Virus record (IMG/VR): IMGVR_UViG_3300035698_014057
Coordinates: 1 to 36,373 of that record
Direction: 5' to 3' (one strand)
Length of the DNA stretch: 36,373 nucleotides
Source: a virus
Part shown: one piece after another, positions 36,323 through 36,373 of the stretch
Position numbering within the stretch: the stretch's first letter is position 1
How the letters are laid out: the number at the start of each line of letters is the position of its first letter
Position numbers and translations under genes: made by a program
The notes under the pieces: generated by a model
Database searches by the model: none
Seen by the model: the letters and a program-made list of their open reading frames with translations, nothing else
What the model was told of the DNA's origin: nothing

Positions 36323-36373
36323 ATGAGGTGGATAATACTATTTATTGTATATTCGCTTATCTTGTATGGACTT
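36323..36373 (+). CDS. Partial gene, membrane-type N-terminus
   Basis: An ATG with AAGGAGG at six bases opens a frame that leaves the window after 17 codons. Its residues MRWIILFIVYSLILYGL are a membrane helix, like the starts of the genes at 33976 and 34457. Confidence 0.6.
   Translation, partial: MRWIILFIVYSLILYGL

Overview
This 36.4-kb window is part of a large double-stranded DNA phage genome, AT-rich, with strong AGGAGG-type ribosome binding sites and sigma70/sigmaA-like promoters. These features suggest a low-GC Gram-positive (Firmicutes-like, possibly anaerobic gut) host; the host call is inference. No capsid, portal, tail or lysis gene was recognised, so this is the replication and nucleotide-modification part of the genome.

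Layout. About 1-32,520 is coded almost wholly on the minus strand, in tightly packed operons with ATGA and TAATG junctions. In order of transcription: (i) 32,519-28,820, a terminase-small-like protein, a DUF2786 protein and a SNF2 helicase; (ii) 28,732-23,753, a sigma factor, a zinc/membrane protein that appears to use an AUA start, a primase, a replisome-organiser-like protein, a DnaC-type loader and a DnaB-type helicase interrupted by an amber codon; (iii) 23,168-23,750, a gene-free stretch with a perfect consensus promoter on the plus strand and dense hairpins, best read as a large structured non-coding RNA; (iv) 22,931-19,201, a DUF932 protein, QueD, a compact structured RNA, tRNA-Ala(UGC), zinc proteins and a LAGLIDADG-QueE fusion; (v) 19,082-2,597, a SAP protein, GTP cyclohydrolase FolE, a second T-fold protein, a radical SAM enzyme, a glycosyltransferase, a DpdA-like DNA transglycosylase, then the replisome (sliding clamp, UDG-exo-PolA polymerase, MazG-like protein, clamp loader, gp32-like SSB, RecA/UvsX, 5'-3' exonuclease, SLOG protein, RuvC); (vi) 2,376-1, a degenerate DNA-ligase-like protein, a half-length SbcC-like ATPase and one partial gene. 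From 32,805 to the end a divergent plus-strand operon carries small, mostly unknown proteins.

How the genes fit together. FolE, QueD and QueE convert GTP to 7-carboxy-7-deazaguanine, and DpdA-family enzymes exchange guanine in DNA for a 7-deazaguanine base. No QueC is present here. A radical SAM enzyme, a Cys-less QueD-like T-fold protein and a GT4-type glycosyltransferase lie between folE and dpdA, so the phage may make a further-elaborated, possibly glycosylated, 7-deazaguanine in its DNA. This is the strongest candidate for an undescribed system. Four minus-strand promoters share an unusually conserved spacer, which points to coordinated control.
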